Assembly (NCBI GenBank): GCA_025356035.1
Contig: JANXYN010000049.1
Coordinates: 1 to 36,508 of the forward strand
Reading direction: 5' to 3'
Length of the DNA: 36,508 nt
Source of the DNA: Geobacteraceae bacterium
Lineage (GTDB): Bacteria; Desulfobacterota; Desulfuromonadia; Geobacterales; Geobacteraceae
A program made the position numbers and the translations under genes. Below, in pieces: positions 29,011-35,992 of this stretch. Position 1 is the first letter of the stretch. Each line of letters opens with the position of its first letter. Under the pieces are notes generated by a model. The model did no database searches, was not told where the DNA came from, and worked only from the letters and a program-made list of their open reading frames with translations.

Positions 29011-29460
29011 CTACATGGTGGGGGGCTGGATATTCACTTCACCCGGGTTGACGATCTTATCCTCGTCGCTTTTGGACCCCTCGATCGACTTGCGCTTTCC
29101 TTCGTGGATCTTCTTCAGCTTGATTTCCAACTGCTTGCGCGAAAACCGGCCAAGCTCGACGGTCTGGGTATCGGTCAGATAACCGATCCGGCTCGCCTCG
29201 ACCTTGTAGATCCCCTTGGCGACGCCGTTTTTGAGCGAGCTGAATTCGCCTTTTTCGTCGACGGTCACCGAATGGGAGGCATTTTCCAGCGCCGAAGTGG
29301 TATTGATCATGTTGATCACAGTTCCCTGCGGGCTTTCCTGGGGCACCAGCCGCATATTGGCGTCCAGCAGCTGCACGTTGCCATATATTTTGGGTGAGCA
29401 GGCCGAAAGGAGCAGCGCAGTTGCAGCAAGTAGTACCAAGCGAAGCGTTGTTGAATTCAT
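29011..29460 (-). CDS. Small lipoprotein with one Ig-like (carboxypeptidase-regulatory-like) domain
   Basis: 149 residues, first gene behind the riboswitch. The signal peptide ends in LLSAC (lipidation at Cys21). Residues of about 25-115 form one beta-sandwich of the carboxypeptidase-regulatory type: KIYGNVQLLDANMRLVPQESPQG, VTVDEKGEFSS and IYKVEASRIGY, a pattern repeated in the larger lipoprotein encoded next. The tail is lysine-rich (KKIHEGKRKSIEG) and ends in a proline-containing stretch. AAGGAGAG lies close to ATG 29460. The 232-base leader up to the riboswitch terminator shows no other gene. Function unknown; it may interact with the PEGA lipoprotein. Confidence 0.82.
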   Translation of the reverse strand: MNSTTLRLVLLAATALLLSACSPKIYGNVQLLDANMRLVPQESPQGTVINMINTTSALENASHSVTVDEKGEFSSLKNGVAKGIYKVEASRIGYLTDTQTVELGRFSRKQLEIKLKKIHEGKRKSIEGSKSDEDKIVNPGEVNIQPPTM

Positions 29461-29684
29461 ATCACTCTCCTTAAATTAAAGCTGGTGTGTATGGCAACAA
29501 TGGGTGCGGCAAGATCAGGCATTCTCGTCATGCATTTTTCATGCGCCAAACTGCGTTTATGCCGATTTTTTCGACGACTGCGCGTCAGGCAACTGCCCAG
29601 CGGAGCCCTTCATGGCAAATGGGAGCAGCACAGCAACATGACAAGGTAACATATCGGCAAAAGAATGATGACATTAAGTGGAAA

Positions 29685-29746
29685 ATATAAAAAGCCGCCA
29701 AAGAAGTATATTAAAAATAGCTTAATACACCGATTCTTTGGCGGCT
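29685..29746 (-). terminator. Rho-independent terminator, expression platform of the riboswitch
   Basis: On the minus strand a 13-bp perfect stem (29734-29746 with 29693-29705) encloses a second A/T-rich stem (GTATTAA-type pairing) and is followed by TTTTTATATTTT. It lies 16 bases beyond the 3' side of the aptamer P1 helix and before any coding region, so it is a conditional terminator rather than a gene end. A short alternative pairing, AGUAUA (just 3' of P1) with UAUACU next to the 3' terminator arm, is possible but weak. Confidence 0.85.
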
Positions 29747-29761
29747 CGACTGGCGTATACT

Positions 29762-29879
29762 AACAACAGCGTTTCCACCCTGCTTCCGTGGCGGGCACTG
29801 CTGATAAATTTAGCCTCGTGGCTCTGCGTCCCCCGGTTTCCCAAGGTTTGCTCTGAGCAAAGATCTTGCTTCAATTGTT
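29762..29879 (-). ncRNA. GEMM-I riboswitch aptamer, Ib subtype (predicted 3',3'-cGAMP sensor)
   Basis: The minus strand carries the conserved cyclic-dinucleotide riboswitch core. It has CAGAGCAAACC (29847-29857 region), a stem CCUUGG/CCGGGG closed by a GAAA tetraloop (29837-29840), the GGGACGCAGAGCC joint (29826-29832 and on), GAGGCUAA, and the 3' helix CCAC...GCAGGGUGG at 29775-29791. P1 can form from AACAAU (29874-29879) and GUUGUU (29762-29767). At the position equivalent to G20 of the Vc2 c-di-GMP riboswitch, directly before GCAAACC, the base is A (plus-strand T29852). A at this site marks the GEMM-Ib subtype, which prefers 3',3'-cGAMP and occurs in Geobacter. Ligand selectivity is a prediction. 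Confidence 0.88.
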
Positions 29880-29890
29880 CTTTTGGCAAC

Positions 29891-29918
29891 ATTTAACATT
29901 AGTTTGACAGGTTGTCAA
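29891..29918 (-). promoter_or_regulatory. Promoter of the riboswitch-controlled operon with an overlapping dyad
   Basis: On the minus strand a perfect TTGACA (29913-29918) and TTAAAT (29891-29896) are spaced by 16 bases, placing the start near 29884, just before the aptamer. The -35 box is half of a perfect dyad, TTGACA-GGT-TGTCAA (29904-29918 on the plus strand), which may be an additional protein-binding site. Confidence 0.65.
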
Positions 29919-30008
29919 GCAGAACCGGCAGGTGCCATCAGCGGCCAGCGCCGACTGGTTGACAATTTTTGACTACGGGAACGCTAAATTGCGGACTGGC
30001 AGCCGTAA

Positions 30009-30045
30009 ATAGCCACTGCCATCGGGCGTCCTGACCGCTGGCTAT
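30009..30045 (-). terminator. Weak hairpin after the rhomboid-like gene
   Basis: ATAGCCA (30009-30015) and TGGCTAT (30039-30045) can form a 7-bp stem with a 23-base loop directly after the stop codon. No real U-tract. The remaining bases up to the riboswitch promoter show no gene. Confidence 0.3.
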
Positions 30046-30049
30046 CCGA

Positions 30050-30850
30050 CTAACCCTTGCTGCCGGTGTTCTGCACATGAGAATGGGTGAAAATATGATC
30101 CCGGCAGTAACCGTACTGACCTTCGCACTGAGGACAATAACGGAAATCCATCTGCGGGTGGCTCTGGTCGGTAATGCCGCAGACCGTGCAGCGGTGAAAC
30201 GGCTCGTCCTTCTTGACTAGCTGCCGTGTCTGGCTGGCCATCCGCCGTCTGCCGCTTTTCAGGAGCCAGAGGAGATCTTTGCCGAAAAATATCAGAAAAT
30301 TGCCCACGGACGCCAGCACCAGCAAACGGGTCGAATTGCTGCCGACCAGTAGCTGCCAGCCATAGCCAAGCCAGGTAATGAGTGCCAGCCATTTGATCCG
30401 CACCGGCAGGATGAAAAAGATCAGCAGGGTAAAGTCGGGGAAGAGAAAGGCAAAGGCGAGGAACACCGAGCCGGCGATGAAGGCGTTGGACGACGGGTAG
30501 GCGGGGGTGAGGAAGGAGACCGCCACGGCCAACCCATAACCAAGCAGCAGAAAGACATTGTAACGGAATGTGCCCCAGTGCGCTTCGAGGGCGTTGCCCA
30601 TCAGGTAAAACATGTACCAGGCGAATATAATGAACAGCGGATGAAGCGTGGGCGGGACAAAGAGAAAGGTCAATAGCCGCCAATACTCCCCTGCCAGCAC
30701 ATATTCCGGGATCAACAGAACCCTGTCGAAGGAGAGCTGGCGGGTCAGCGACAGGACAAAAACCAATGACTGACCGATAATCAGGTAGAGGGTCAGGTTC
30801 GGCACGGCCACGCCGTGCAGTTTTTTCTCCAGCTTATCCAGCAAAGCCAT
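30050..30850 (-). CDS. Rhomboid-like membrane protein with C-terminal zinc ribbon, catalytic motif not seen
   Basis: 266 residues from ATG 30850 (GGGAGG just upstream; the longer frame starts at TTG 30871). It has about six membrane helices with the rhomboid framework: EYWRLLTFLF near residue 55 and FAWYMFYLMGNALEAHWGTFRYN near 75. Active rhomboids have GxSG in helix four; here the equivalent position reads SSNAFIAGSVF, so it is probably a non-proteolytic relative. The C-terminus is a soluble zinc-ribbon-like region with CTVCG and CPQCEGQYGYC plus His residues. Function unknown. It stands alone, upstream of the divergent lpxD. Confidence 0.8.
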   Translation of the reverse strand: MALLDKLEKKLHGVAVPNLTLYLIIGQSLVFVLSLTRQLSFDRVLLIPEYVLAGEYWRLLTFLFVPPTLHPLFIIFAWYMFYLMGNALEAHWGTFRYNVFLLLGYGLAVAVSFLTPAYPSSNAFIAGSVFLAFAFLFPDFTLLIFFILPVRIKWLALITWLGYGWQLLVGSNSTRLLVLASVGNFLIFFGKDLLWLLKSGRRRMASQTRQLVKKDEPFHRCTVCGITDQSHPQMDFRYCPQCEGQYGYCRDHIFTHSHVQNTGSKG

Positions 30851-31089
30851 GCGCCCTCCCGCTTCTCCCAATCGTACTCTTCCAGCAACTCGCCGGCGCC
30901 GCTGTTGCCTAAGCCGGATAGGTCAGGAACGGTACTGGAACGAGTCAGTTTGACTGTCGGCACTATACGGAAGATTCGGTCCAAAATCAAGCAAAGAAGC
31001 GCGCCGGCAAGCACGCCTTGGCCGAGAACCCATCCGGCACCGACAAATGCCGCCGCTTTGCCGGCAGATCTCGCCACCCTACCCATCAT
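30793..31089 (-). CDS. Possible small membrane protein overlapping the rhomboid-like gene
   Basis: A 98-residue frame with a clear hydrophobic helix (about residues 13-40, [20 protein letters not shown]) and a polar part ([22 protein letters not shown]). It overlaps the start of the rhomboid-like gene by 58 bases and has no clear ribosome site at ATG 31089. The end, inside the overlap, looks non-biological. It may be a short real gene or chance. Otherwise the 400-base gap between the rhomboid-like gene and lpxD contains nothing I can identify. Confidence 0.35.
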   Translation of the reverse strand: MMGRVARSAGKAAAFVGAGWVLGQGVLAGALLCLILDRIFRIVPTVKLTRSSTVPDLSGLGNSGAGELLEEYDWEKREGAWLCWISWRKNCTAWPCRT

Positions 31090-31253
31090 GGCGGGTCGCC
31101 AAATCTTTCTTGCAATTCTGCCGTCATTCTGCCATCATTTTCATTAATGGCCGCCATCGCTCAATCCATCAGACTTCACCTCAGGCGTTGCCCAGGCTGC
31201 TCAATTTACCCGGCAACCAGTGCGATGCGTTGTTCCCGGAAAAGGAAGTTTTC

Positions 31254-32297
31254 ATGCAGATCACTTTGCAGGAGTTGGCCGACCATCTGAGCGGCCAAGT
31301 TATCGGCGATCCGTCGGTGAGGATTCAGGGGCTGGGCACGCTGGACAATGCGCGGGAAGGAGAAATCACTTTTCTCGCCAACCCCAAATACGCCCACAAA
31401 GTCGAGACTACCAATGCGACGGCAGTTATCCTCCCTGGCAAAGCCGACCCGTTTGGGCACAACGCCATTGTCGTAGCAAGCCCCTACCTTGCTTTCGCCA
31501 TGCTAATGACCCTTTTTGCCAGTAAGCCGAGAATTGCCAGGGGAGTTATGGAGGGGGCCTTTGTCGATAAGGGGGCAACCATCGGCAAGGAGGTGACGGT
31601 CTATCCTGGCACCTATATTGCCGACAGGGTCCGGATTGGCGATCGTGTGACACTCCATCCCAATGTGACCCTTTACGAGGGAGTCGTGATTGGCGACGAT
31701 GTGACATTGCATGCCGGGGTATCGGTGCGTGAAGGATGCCGGCTTGGCAACCGGGTTACCATCCACAATGGCACCATCATCGGCGCCGATGGTTTCGGCT
31801 ACGCACCAAACGGCCAGGCCTGGTTCAAGATCCCGCAGATAGGCATTGTCATCATCAATGACGACGTAGAGATCGGCGCCAATACCACCATCGACCGGGC
31901 GGCCCTGGAGACCACCCGGATCGGCCGCGGCACCAAGATCGACAACCTGGTGCAGGTGGCGCATAATTGCGTGATCGGCGAGGATTGCATGATCGTGGCG
32001 CAAACCGGTATTGCCGGCAGTTCCACCCTGGGCAACCATGTGACACTAGGAGGGCAGGTGGCGATTATCGACCACCTGCAGATCGGCGACAATGCCATGA
32101 TTTCCGGCCAGTCGGGGGTAGTGAGTAACGTGGCGCCCGGTGCGGTGCTGAGCGGCACGCCAGCCATCCCGCATCTGGCAAGGCTCAAAGCCTCGGCGAT
32201 CTTTCCACAGCTGCCGGGAATGCGCAAATTGCTGGCCAAGCACGAAAAGCGGTTGGCTGCCGTTGAAGAACGATTTGCTCCGGCATCGCTAAAATAA
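31254..32297 (+). CDS. lpxD: UDP-3-O-(3-hydroxyacyl)glucosamine N-acyltransferase
   Basis: Third step of lipid A synthesis: acyl transfer from acyl-ACP to the 2-amino group. 347 residues, with an N-terminal uridine-binding domain ([12 protein letters not shown] near 40) and a left-handed beta helix of hexapeptide repeats (for example [20 protein letters not shown]). The catalytic histidine is His237 in VAHNCVIG, equivalent to His239 of the Escherichia coli enzyme. FGYAPNG and FKIPQIG, which line the acyl site, are present. ATG 31254 follows AAGGAAG; the frame could start earlier but without support. It is not linked to fabZ, lpxA or lpxB here, so it may be a second copy. Confidence 0.95.
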   Translation: MQITLQELADHLSGQVIGDPSVRIQGLGTLDNAREGEITFLANPKYAHKVETTNATAVILPGKADPFGHNAIVVASPYLAFAMLMTLFASKPRIARGVMEGAFVDKGATIGKEVTVYPGTYIADRVRIGDRVTLHPNVTLYEGVVIGDDVTLHAGVSVREGCRLGNRVTIHNGTIIGADGFGYAPNGQAWFKIPQIGIVIINDDVEIGANTTIDRAALETTRIGRGTKIDNLVQVAHNCVIGEDCMIVAQTGIAGSSTLGNHVTLGGQVAIIDHLQIGDNAMISGQSGVVSNVAPGAVLSGTPAIPHLARLKASAIFPQLPGMRKLLAKHEKRLAAVEERFAPASLK

Positions 32298-32450
32298 TGC
32301 TTGCAATCCTGGCAAATTATCTCTATGCTTAGACGTTCAGCTTATCGGCCTGGCAGGTACCAGGAAGTAACCACCCACCTGCCGGCACTGACTTCTTTTT
32401 GTTTCATCGTTCACTAACCCCCCTGCTTTCAGTTAATTCCCCCTGAAATC

Positions 32451-32506
32451 GCAGTAGCAAAACGGTTGGCGACGATGCATCGATGTCGGTCAACCATTGC
32501 TACTGC
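32451..32506. other. 56-base long hairpin in the leader of the DEAD-box helicase gene
   Basis: GCAGTAGCAA (32451-32460) is exactly complementary to 32497-32506; inside, GGTTG pairs with CAACC and further bases (GAC/GTC, GATGCATC) stack to the tip. A second, smaller stem (GCGGGCCA with TGGCCCCGC, about 32516-32540) follows. The rest of the 410-base gap holds no gene. Structured leaders are known upstream of cold-induced helicase genes; an independent small RNA or a mobile repeat is equally possible. Confidence 0.55.
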
Positions 32507-32707
32507 CGTCCTCATGCGGGCCATCAGTTTGGCCCCGCGGCGCTCGCATGCAAACTCTAGCCATTGAGCCTTGTGCAAATCCGGAACACCCAGATTGCCG
32601 CGTGGTGGGTACTGATCTTATTTAGTAAGCGCCCTACTCTTAGCACCGCTGCGGTAATCCCGATCGAGCTGAATTTTTTTGCGCGTGCCTCAACATAAGG
32701 AATCATC

Positions 32708-34075
32708 ATGTCTTTTGCCGAACTGCAGTTACACCCCGCCATCCTCAAGGCCATCGAAGCATGCGGCTACACCGAGCCGACCCCAATCCAGCAACAGGCC
32801 ATTCCGATGGCCATGGCAGGCCATGACCTGATCGCAACCGCCCAAACCGGCACCGGTAAGACGGCAGCCTTTGTCCTGCCAGCACTGCAGCGTCTCAACG
32901 CTCCTGCCACTGGAACTGGCCGCGGCCCACGGATGCTGATCCTGACGCCAACCCGGGAACTGGCAAACCAGATCACCGACTCCATCCGTAACTACGGCAA
33001 GTTCATGCGGGTAAAAAGCTGCGCCATCCTCGGCGGAATGCCCTATCGGGAGCAGCTCCGCCTCCTGTCACAACCGGTTGATATCGTCATTGCCACGCCA
33101 GGCCGCCTGATCGACCACCTGAATAACCGGCGCATCGACCTGGGCCGCCTGGAAATGCTGATCCTCGATGAGGCCGATCGGATGCTGGACATGGGCTTTA
33201 CCGAAGACGTGGACAAGATTGCAGCGGCGGCACCGTCTAACCGGCAGACCCTTATGTTCACCGCCACCATGGACAGCACCATGGCCAAACTCGCCCAGCG
33301 CCTCCTGAAAAACCCGGAGAGGATCACGGTTGCCGGCAAAAAAACCACCCTCGACAATATCGAGCAGCGCCTTCATCTAGCCGATGATCTGGGCCACAAG
33401 AACCGCCTTTTGCAGCATTTCATCGCGGACATCACATTGACCAAGGCGATCATCTTCTCCGCCACCAAGCGTGATGCCGACGCCCTCGCCCAGGAACTGC
33501 ATCAGCAGGGTCACAAAGTGGCAGCGCTTCACGGCGATATGAACCAGAGCGCGCGCAACCGCACCATCACTGACATGCGCCGCGGCAAGGTGAGGCTTTT
33601 GGTGGCAACCGATGTGGCCGCCCGGGGCCTCGACGTAACCGGCATCAGTCACGTCATCAACTTCGACCTGCCGCGGTTCGCTGAGGATTACGTACACCGT
33701 ATCGGCCGCACCGGCCGTGCAGGGGCAGCCGGGATTGCCGTCTCCTTTGCCTCGAACAACGACAAGAACTATCTGGACAAGATCGAGCGCTTTATCGGCC
33801 AGACCTTGCCGCTCCATGTAATTCCAGGGCTGGAGCCGACCAAAGTGCTGCGGAGCAAAACCTCCACTTCCAAGGGCCCCAAGCGCGGCGCACCTTCGGC
33901 TGGGCGGAAAAATTACGCTGCCCCTTCGGCCCGGCGCAGTGACAGCCGCTCGGACAGCGGCCAGGCAAACGGCGCTGAGCGCACCAAGAAATGGAGCTCA
34001 CCGAAACCATCCAGACCGGTAACGGTCGAATACCGTGGCGCCGGTGCCAACCGCCAGAGCAGACGGGTGATCTAA
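32708..34075 (+). CDS. DEAD-box ATP-dependent RNA helicase (RhlE-like)
   Basis: 455 residues. All helicase motifs are visible: Q motif (GYTEPTPIQQQAIP near 20), motif I AQTGTGKTA (45-53), PTRELA, TPGRL, DEAD (154-157), the motif III variant TAT (rather than SAT), ATDVAARGLDV and HRIGRTGRAG. After about residue 380 comes a basic, Ser/Arg/Lys-rich tail of some 75 residues that probably binds RNA without specificity. RhlE-type enzymes act in ribosome assembly and cold adaptation. AAGGA precedes ATG 32708. The gene is monocistronic, with a structured leader and its own terminator. Confidence 0.95.
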   Translation: MSFAELQLHPAILKAIEACGYTEPTPIQQQAIPMAMAGHDLIATAQTGTGKTAAFVLPALQRLNAPATGTGRGPRMLILTPTRELANQITDSIRNYGKFMRVKSCAILGGMPYREQLRLLSQPVDIVIATPGRLIDHLNNRRIDLGRLEMLILDEADRMLDMGFTEDVDKIAAAAPSNRQTLMFTATMDSTMAKLAQRLLKNPERITVAGKKTTLDNIEQRLHLADDLGHKNRLLQHFIADITLTKAIIFSATKRDADALAQELHQQGHKVAALHGDMNQSARNRTITDMRRGKVRLLVATDVAARGLDVTGISHVINFDLPRFAEDYVHRIGRTGRAGAAGIAVSFASNNDKNYLDKIERFIGQTLPLHVIPGLEPTKVLRSKTSTSKGPKRGAPSAGRKNYAAPSARRSDSRSDSGQANGAERTKKWSSPKPSRPVTVEYRGAGANRQSRRVI

Positions 34076-34109
34076 GCCCGCCGGCCGAAGAAATCTCTGT
34101 TAGTAATGC

Positions 34110-34148
34110 ATAAAAGACCCTCTCCCGTAATGGCAGAGGGTCTTTTAT
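34110..34148. terminator. Bidirectional terminator after the helicase gene
   Basis: A 14-bp perfect stem (34110-34123 with 34135-34148) ends in TTTTATTTT; the complementary A-rich side would serve the opposite strand too. Confidence 0.88.
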
Positions 34149-34213
34149 TTTCCTGATTAGCACCCCCCGCCGCCTCGGCGGCGCTTTATCGGGGAGTAAC
34201 TCCGGTGAACGCG

Positions 34214-34259
34214 CTTCGACTCCGCTCAGCGCACGAACGTTCCCTGAGCGGAGTCGAAG
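34214..34259. repeat. REP-like hairpin (16-bp arms)
   Basis: CTTCGACTCCGCTCAG (34214-34229) and its exact complement (34244-34259) flank 14 bases. Sequences of this kind are dispersed intergenic repeats in many environmental bacteria. It sits downstream of the broken azoreductase, at the start of the accessory region. Confidence 0.8.
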
Positions 34260-34314
34260 GGAACTGAACTTACTCAGAAGGTCCAATTCTGCCGCAAAGT
34301 GGCTATATTCCCTC

Positions 34315-34870
34315 TCAAAACTGGATCGCAACCTTGCGGGCTCTTTCTGCGGCAGCAACTTTAAATGTTTCTGCACGATCCGGAATGGCATCAACCCCCT
34401 CGACCACGATCGCCTCAAAATCCTCAATTCCCATAAAGCCCATGATCGACTTGAGGTACGGTACGGAATGGTCCTCCTTCTTGCCAAAGTGGAAGCCGCC
34501 GGAAGAGTGAATATGAAGACACTTCCTGCCCTGGTCTTTCAGAAGCCTTACAGGTCCGGTGGCGGTGTACACGAAGGTCTTTCCAACCACACAGACCGAG
34601 TCTATGTACATTTTTAATCCCGCCAGAAACCCCAGGTTATACATTGGCGTCACAAACACGTATTTGTCGGCGGCCATGAATTAATCGGCGTGCTTCCAGA
34701 TGCGGCCAACCTTGCGTTGTTCGTCGATGGTGAGTGAGTCGAGGCTCTCACCTTTGAGCATCCTTCCCCATCCGCTCAAAACATCAGCATCAATCCGCTG
34801 GATGTTGTCGCAGTAAAGGTCGAGAGAATGCACCTCGTCATCAGGGTAGGGTTGGTGGTCTATCCAGGGG
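34315..34870 (-). pseudogene. Broken FMN-dependent NADH-azoreductase (AzoR-like)
   Basis: Flavodoxin-fold quinone/azo reductase remnant. The frame 34315-34677 (120 residues) carries [32 protein letters not shown] and SSGGFHFGK, the C-terminal 60 percent of AzoR. Immediately upstream, the same frame continues with family sequence ([10 protein letters not shown], then [18 protein letters not shown] and RIWKHAD), but a TAA codon at 34681-34683 interrupts it. Restoring Gln there gives the usual [13 protein letters not shown]. The first 35 or so residues with the FMN-phosphate loop are not found; at that point the higBA region begins. So the gene has a nonsense mutation and a lost 5' end. The isolated C-terminal frame could still be translated from ATG 34677 but would not bind FMN normally. 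Confidence 0.82.
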
Positions 34871-34911
34871 GGCGTCTGGAAATGGACGCTCCCTTTTTTC
34901 GCATATTCAAC

Positions 34912-34940
34912 TTGACACGCATCACGTGACAGATTATTAT
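34912..34940 (+). promoter_or_regulatory. Near-consensus promoter and operator of higBA
   Basis: TTGACA (34912-34917) and TATTAT (34935-34940) are separated by exactly 17 bases. The palindrome TCACGTGA (34922-34929) lies in the spacer, the likely site for autorepression by HigA. The expected start (about 34947) coincides with the toxin start codon. Confidence 0.7.
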
Positions 34941-34946
34941 CCTGGT

Positions 34947-35228
34947 GTGATCAAGACATTCGCCAACAAGCACACTCAGCAGCTTTATCTCACCGGCAAG
35001 TCAAAACGCCTGCCTGCTGATGTGATCGGAAGAGCGGTGCGCCGCCTGGAATATATCGACTTGGCTGCCACTTTGGACGATTTGAAAATTCCGCCCAGCA
35101 ACCGGCTCCATGCATTGAAAGGGGACCGTACCGGGCAATACTCCATATCCATCAACGACCAGTGGCGGATATGTTTTTGCTGGGAAGATGGCGATGCTTT
35201 TGACGTAGAAATAACCGACTACCATTGA
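34947..35228 (+). CDS. higB: HigB/RelE-family toxin
   Basis: mRNA interferase of the RelE superfamily (HigB/GraT type), 93 residues. Diagnostic sequences are [16 protein letters not shown] near residue 52, [14 protein letters not shown] and the final DVEITDYH. I place the start at GTG 34947, giving [11 protein letters not shown] as is usual; the frame is open to 34926, but that region contains the promoter. No ribosome site is visible and the predicted transcription start falls on the GTG, so translation may be leaderless. It precedes higA by eight bases, the toxin-first order of this class. The pair looks intact and is inserted where the azoreductase lost its 5' end. Confidence 0.9.
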   Translation: MIKTFANKHTQQLYLTGKSKRLPADVIGRAVRRLEYIDLAATLDDLKIPPSNRLHALKGDRTGQYSISINDQWRICFCWEDGDAFDVEITDYH

Positions 35229-35236
35229 GGTGTATC

Positions 35237-35551
35237 ATGAGCATAAAAAATAAGGGAAAGCGTGCAACCCCCCCTACCCACCCAGGCGCCATGCTGCGCG
35301 AGGATTTCATGCCTGATTACGGGCTTACGGTCACCACGCTTGCCGATACCCTTGGCGTCTCGCGCCAGACGGTCAACGAACTGCTGCGGGAGCGCAGAGC
35401 GCTCAGCCCCGCCATGGCGCTGAGGCTCTCCAGGTTGTTCGGCAACAGTCCCGAGTTCTGGCTCAATGCCCAGCGGGCGGTGGATCTGTGGCAGGCGGAG
35501 AAGGAACTGGAGAAGGATCTGGAGCGGATTCGCACGCTCAAGGCGGCGTAG
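35237..35551 (+). CDS. higA: HigA antitoxin, HTH XRE family
   Basis: 104 residues. A helix-turn-helix of the HigA/VapI type: HPGAMLREDFMPDYGLT near residue 15, TLADTLGVSRQTVNELLRER near 33 and LRLSRLFGNSPEFWLNAQ near 62, with a charged helix at the end. It neutralises HigB and should repress the promoter at 34912-34940. ATG 35237 is preceded by GAGGTG five bases away. Confidence 0.93.
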   Translation: MSIKNKGKRATPPTHPGAMLREDFMPDYGLTVTTLADTLGVSRQTVNELLRERRALSPAMALRLSRLFGNSPEFWLNAQRAVDLWQAEKELEKDLERIRTLKAA

Positions 35552-35565
35552 GCGGAGTTGTAAAA

Positions 35566-35591
35566 AAGGCGGCTGATTGGCCGTCTTCTTT
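35566..35591 (+). terminator. Terminator of higBA
   Basis: AAGGCGGC (35566-35573) pairs with GCCGTCTT (35580-35587), one G-U pair included, followed by CTTTTG. It lies 14 bases behind the higA stop. Confidence 0.7.
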
Positions 35592-35652
35592 TGATGCACA
35601 TGGTTTAGCGAGACGGTGGACGAAAGAAAGTCCGAAAGTCAAACCTGACCCC

Positions 35653-35973
35653 GTGCTTTTTCAGAGTCACCCTTATTCGCTATCGAATCGGGCATGAGGC
35701 GGCGCGCAGTTTCGGGCAAAAGCTGATGGGAGCAGTTTCGTCAGGATGGTTGCGGTTACGCCCAATGATGAAGAGCGGGCCTGGGATATCTTCAGCAAAT
35801 ACCGGGATCAGGATTTCAGCTTCGTTGATTGCACCAGCTTTGCTGTGATGGAGCGCATTAAGCTTTCCACAGCCTTTAGTTTTGACCGGCATTTCTCGGT
35901 TATGAAGTATGCTGTCGTGCCGGGAAAAGAAATTAAGAAAACTGATGTCACTGGAATTCGGGCGCGCTCCTAA
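35653..35973 (+). pseudogene. Frameshifted VapC (PIN-domain toxin) remnant
   Basis: The frame 35746-35973 contains the C-terminal half of a PIN domain: NDEERAWDIFSKYRDQDFSFVDCTSFAVMERI and FDRHF, with two of the acidic metal ligands. Upstream pieces lie in other frames: PLFAIESG (about 35670-35693), then HEAARSFGQKLMGAVSSGWLR (35693-35746), which fit a PIN protein. Two frame changes, near 35693 and 35746, and loss of the VDT start motif after GTG 35653 would account for this. So it is an inactive toxin; no vapB antitoxin is seen. The reconstruction upstream of 35746 is inference. Confidence 0.6.
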
Positions 35974-35992
35974 ATCACGAGGTTCAAGTGCT

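Noticed and set aside
29929-29950. TGGCACCTGCCGG on the minus strand considered as a sigma54 promoter for the riboswitch operon
   Set aside because: The -12 element is absent; the TTGACA/TTAAAT pair closer to the aptamer is better.
30042-30683. 213-codon frame overlapping the rhomboid-like gene in another frame
   Set aside because: The rhomboid-like frame has membrane periodicity and a zinc ribbon; this frame has neither.
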